Part shown: positions 61,442 through 64,000 of the stretch, piece after piece
Numbering within the stretch: position 1 is the first letter of the stretch
How the letters are laid out: each line of letters begins with the position of its first letter
Assembly (NCBI GenBank): GCA_030429545.1
Contig: JAUIFF010000011.1
Span: 186,001 to 250,000, forward strand
DNA from: Polyangia bacterium
GTDB lineage: Bacteria > Myxococcota_A > Polyangia > Nannocystales > Nannocystaceae
DNA length: 64,000 bases
Direction: 5' to 3'
Notes under the pieces: generated by a model
Seen by the model: only the letters and a program-made list of their open reading frames with translations
What the model was told of the DNA's origin: nothing
Databases searched by the model: none
Made by a program: the position numbers and the translations under genes

Positions 61442-64000
61442 TTACTTCTCCGCGTCTTTGGTTTTTTCCTTGGCTTCCTTGTCCTTTTTGCCGGTCAAGG
61501 AGAGCTTGCGCTTCTCGCCTTCAAGGTCGAGCTGGACCTCCACCCGGTCGGGTGTTGGTGCGGTGTATTGCGACTCCCCGAAGATTTCGTTGGTCGACGG
61601 GTATTTGTCGGGCTCACGCTGCTGCAACTCCTCCTCGCACATGCGCGAGAACTCGTTGAAGAACTGGTATTGCGTGGAGCGGTCGAGGCAGTAGGTGAAC
61701 TTCTCTTTGGCGCTCTTCTCGATGGGCACAGCCTTGTCGCTGAGAGCATCGCAGTAGGCGAAGAACTCGTCTTCGGTCTTGAAGCTCTTGGGCACCTCGG
61801 CGCGGTAGAGCTGGTCGGCGAAGTTCTGCGAGACCATGGCCGAACGGGCAGCTGCGGCCAACATCCAGTACGGACTTTGCTTGGCGTTGACGACTCCGTC
61901 GTAGGCCTTGATCAGCTCCTCACCGAGTTTGAGCTTCTTCTCCATGAACGCGGTGAAGCGTTTGACCGAATCTTCCTTGGCCTTGACCTGCTCTTTGTAC
62001 TCCCTTTCCCATTTGGGAATGCCGGAGTCCTTTTTGTAATCCTCGACGTAGAAGTTGAGGTTGCCGGGCATTTCGACCTGCAAGTACTCCTCGTACTTGA
62101 CGTCGGCCTGGTAGACCTGGCTCATGGCGACCGCGTTGCGGTAGTCCTCGATGCGCCGGCGATCCTCGCCACCGCTCTCGGAAGTCGGGATTTTGACCCC
62201 GCCCTTTGCCAGTTTGAGGACCGTCGAGAAGTACTTTTGGGCTTCCTTGGCCTTCTTCTTGTCGCGCTCGTAGACGGTGACGATGCCTGAGGTTGAGCTA
62301 CCGCAGAACTTGTCGAGGACGACCTTTTTCTTGCCGCCGCTGCCTTCGTTGTCCTTCTTTTTACGCTTGGCGCGTTTGGCCTGCTGCTTGAGCTTCTTGG
62401 CCCGCTTACGTGCGGCCTCACCGGCCTGGGCACGCTTACGTTTGATGGACATGCAACTGTCGTAGAGCAGACCCTTGGAGCAGGACTGCCGCCACAGGAT
62501 TTGTCCGATCGATGCTTCTGCAACGATTCGACGATCGGTGCCACCCTTCTTGGCGTAGGTCTTGAGGTACGCCTTGGCGTGGCTCATACGCTCGTCGTCG
62601 GTCTTGAGCGTGTCGACCTTCGACCAGAAGATCTTCGCAGCTTTTTGCGGGTTCTTCTTTTTGTAGATCGACTCGAACTTGCCGAGGTTTTCCTCTGCCT
62701 GTGCCTCCTGGCCCAGGCCGAGGCGGAACAGGTAGGCGTTTTGCAGCTTCGCCGGCGACTTCTCGTCTTTTTTGTACTTCTCTGCGTAGGCCTCGAGGCG
62801 CTCCGCAGCCTTCTCGTACATGGCGATACCCTGGTAGTTGTCACCGAGGTAGTCGAGCGTCTTTTGGTAGTGCTCGCTGTCGGGGAACTTCTGCAACAGG
62901 ATCTTGCGGAAGCGGACGGCCTGACCAACCAGGAATGCAGCCTCGTAACAAAGCGTCGCGTTCCAGATCAGGGTGTCGGCCTTTTCGTGCCCGTCGCCGT
63001 AGTCGTTGTAGATCTCGAGGAAGGTCTCGGCGCAGCGCTCGTAGCCCTTGATGTCGCCGTTGCGGCCCTCTTCGAGGTAGGCCATGCCCTTCTTCCAGCG
63101 GATACCCGCAAGCAGGCGAGGAATGGCTTCTTTGAGCTGTTCGGCCTCAGGATGATCCCAGACTTTCATCTTTTTCATCTTGTTGGCCCAGGTCTCGAGC
63201 TCTTCGCCGGCCTTGAGGGTTTGCTCGGGGGTGTTGCCCTTGGCGACCCACTTGATGGTCAACAAGTCGAGCAACATCTCGGAGCACCAGGCTGCGTAGA
63301 TGGACCCGTCGAACTTGGTCACCATCTCCATGAGGAGTGGTTTGGCCTCGTCGAACTTGTTGTGGATCATCATGAGTTTGACCTCATGATAGGCAATCTT
63401 CGGAAGTTCCTTGTCCTTCGGATCTTTGACGAACTTCTTGTAGATTTTGTAGGCCTCGAGCATCGACGACTCGTCGTCGGTGTACGGCGACTCAGGGAAC
63501 TCAGTGCTTGTATCTACAGATGAGTTCTTGTCGCGTTTGACCTTCTTCTTTTTCTTTTTGTCCTTGTAGACACAAACACCTTCGGAGTTGGTCTTACAGG
63601 CCTTGGACTGGCCGCCGGTCTCGTCGTACTCGAGGGCGTTTTTCATGGCCAGCATCTGGGCGTAGGCCGCGTCCTGCGTGTACTTACCGTCGGGCTTGAG
63701 CTCCAACACCTTGACGAACTCGTCGTGGGCGTCGCGGAACTTCTTGAGGCCAGCTTCTTTGGTCTCTTTTTTGGCGACCAGGTAACCGGCACGGGCCCAC
63801 AGCAGCTCGGCGTAGTAGAGCTGAAGCTCGTAGGCGTCCTTGTCCTTGGGGAAGGTCGCAAGGAAGCCCTTGTATGCCTTTTCGGCCAGGCCGTAGGTGT
63901 CTTCGTTTTTGGTCTTCTCGGCCTCGTCGTGCCAGACGGTGGCCATCTGCTTCATGGTGTCGAGGGTTTCATCGCGACACTTGCGCTTGATCGACTTTTT
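61442..64000 (-). CDS. Large TPR protein (GltD-like), 5' end beyond window
   Basis: The minus-strand frame is open from base 64000 to a stop at 61442, at least 850 residues, and no start can be assigned inside the window. Helical TPR-like pairs recur (AEKAYKGFLATFPKDKDAYE, KADTLIWNATLCYEAAFLVG, AAERLEAYAEKYKKDEKSPA). A lysine-rich basic stretch (about 62330-62450) and a Lys run near 63545 interrupt them. The C-terminus is Lys/Glu/Asp-rich. Position ahead of the AglT-like gene matches gltD (AgnA) of M. xanthus. The compartment cannot be judged without the N-terminus. Confidence 0.75.
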   Translation of the reverse strand, partial: KKSIKRKCRDETLDTMKQMATVWHDEAEKTKNEDTYGLAEKAYKGFLATFPKDKDAYELQLYYAELLWARAGYLVAKKETKEAGLKKFRDAHDEFVKVLELKPDGKYTQDAAYAQMLAMKNALEYDETGGQSKACKTNSEGVCVYKDKKKKKKVKRDKNSSVDTSTEFPESPYTDDESSMLEAYKIYKKFVKDPKDKELPKIAYHEVKLMMIHNKFDEAKPLLMEMVTKFDGSIYAAWCSEMLLDLLTIKWVAKGNTPEQTLKAGEELETWANKMKKMKVWDHPEAEQLKEAIPRLLAGIRWKKGMAYLEEGRNGDIKGYERCAETFLEIYNDYGDGHEKADTLIWNATLCYEAAFLVGQAVRFRKILLQKFPDSEHYQKTLDYLGDNYQGIAMYEKAAERLEAYAEKYKKDEKSPAKLQNAYLFRLGLGQEAQAEENLGKFESIYKKKNPQKAAKIFWSKVDTLKTDDERMSHAKAYLKTYAKKGGTDRRIVAEASIGQILWRQSCSKGLLYDSCMSIKRKRAQAGEAARKRAKKLKQQAKRAKRKKKDNEGSGGKKKVVLDKFCGSSTSGIVTVYERDKKKAKEAQKYFSTVLKLAKGGVKIPTSESGGEDRRRIEDYRNAVAMSQVYQADVKYEEYLQVEMPGNLNFYVEDYKKDSGIPKWEREYKEQVKAKEDSVKRFTAFMEKKLKLGEELIKAYDGVVNAKQSPYWMLAAAARSAMVSQNFADQLYRAEVPKSFKTEDEFFAYCDALSDKAVPIEKSAKEKFTYCLDRSTQYQFFNEFSRMCEEELQQREPDKYPSTNEIFGESQYTAPTPDRVEVQLDLEGEKRKLSLTGKKDKEAKEKTKDAEK

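Overview
The window is G+C-rich and densely coded, and its content points to a myxobacterium or close relative (phylum Myxococcota, possibly the Nannocystineae side). The supporting signs are many secreted lipoproteins with long Thr/Ser/Pro/Gly-Asp linkers, a trypsin-like protease with a MYXO-CTERM-type tail, a class II ribonucleotide reductase, proteins with AgmX/PglI-type C-termini, and giant TPR proteins. These are family-level judgements made by eye; no database search was run.

Left part (1-16 kb). The 5' part of dnaA lies on the minus strand beside an intergenic stretch with DnaA-box-like words, a candidate oriC. Then come a serine protease, a GT2 glycosyltransferase and a MurJ-like flippase. 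An array of palindromic repeats separates these from a minus-strand operon gatC-gatA-gatB-mtnA. Lipoproteins follow, one carrying 27 Gly-Asp repeats and a formylglycine-generating-enzyme-like domain. At 12131-13090 there is a gene with an in-frame UGA exactly where an AhpD-type CxxC motif needs its second cysteine, followed at once by a bacterial SECIS-like hairpin with a GGUC loop: a convincing selenoprotein. A TlpA-like thioredoxin lipoprotein, a class III aminotransferase and a small winged-helix-like protein follow.

Middle part (16-43 kb). A B12-dependent ribonucleotide reductase (nrdJ) has two NrdR-box-like sites 31 bp apart in its long leader. Next are a lipoprotein, a multi-domain lectin, a large two-gene system of the 2-hydroxyacyl-CoA dehydratase/activase superfamily with a perfect palindrome upstream, a glutaredoxin-rhodanese-NifU fusion, two tRNA-Leu genes, an FAD-linked oxidase, tatD overlapping an LRR lipoprotein, thiD, a methyltransferase-like/coiled-coil protein, and an FHA-GAF-class III cyclase. 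Three tandem-repeat regions fall in intergenic DNA here and at 4.6 kb; two of them belong to one palindromic family.

Right part (43-64 kb). All genes run on the minus strand and resemble the core Glt/Agl gliding-motility cluster of Myxococcus xanthus. In transcription order they are a large TPR protein (cut by the window end), a TPR lipoprotein (AglT/GltE-like), a small secreted protein, an FHA plus AgmX/TonB-like envelope protein (GltG-like), another TPR lipoprotein, and a 4051-residue TPR protein (AgmK/GltI-like). Rho-independent terminators lie between several of them.

Across the whole window a short palindrome, TGYA-N2-TRCA, recurs far more often than base composition predicts. In coding DNA it is usually read in one frame and brings in runs of A/T-ending codons.
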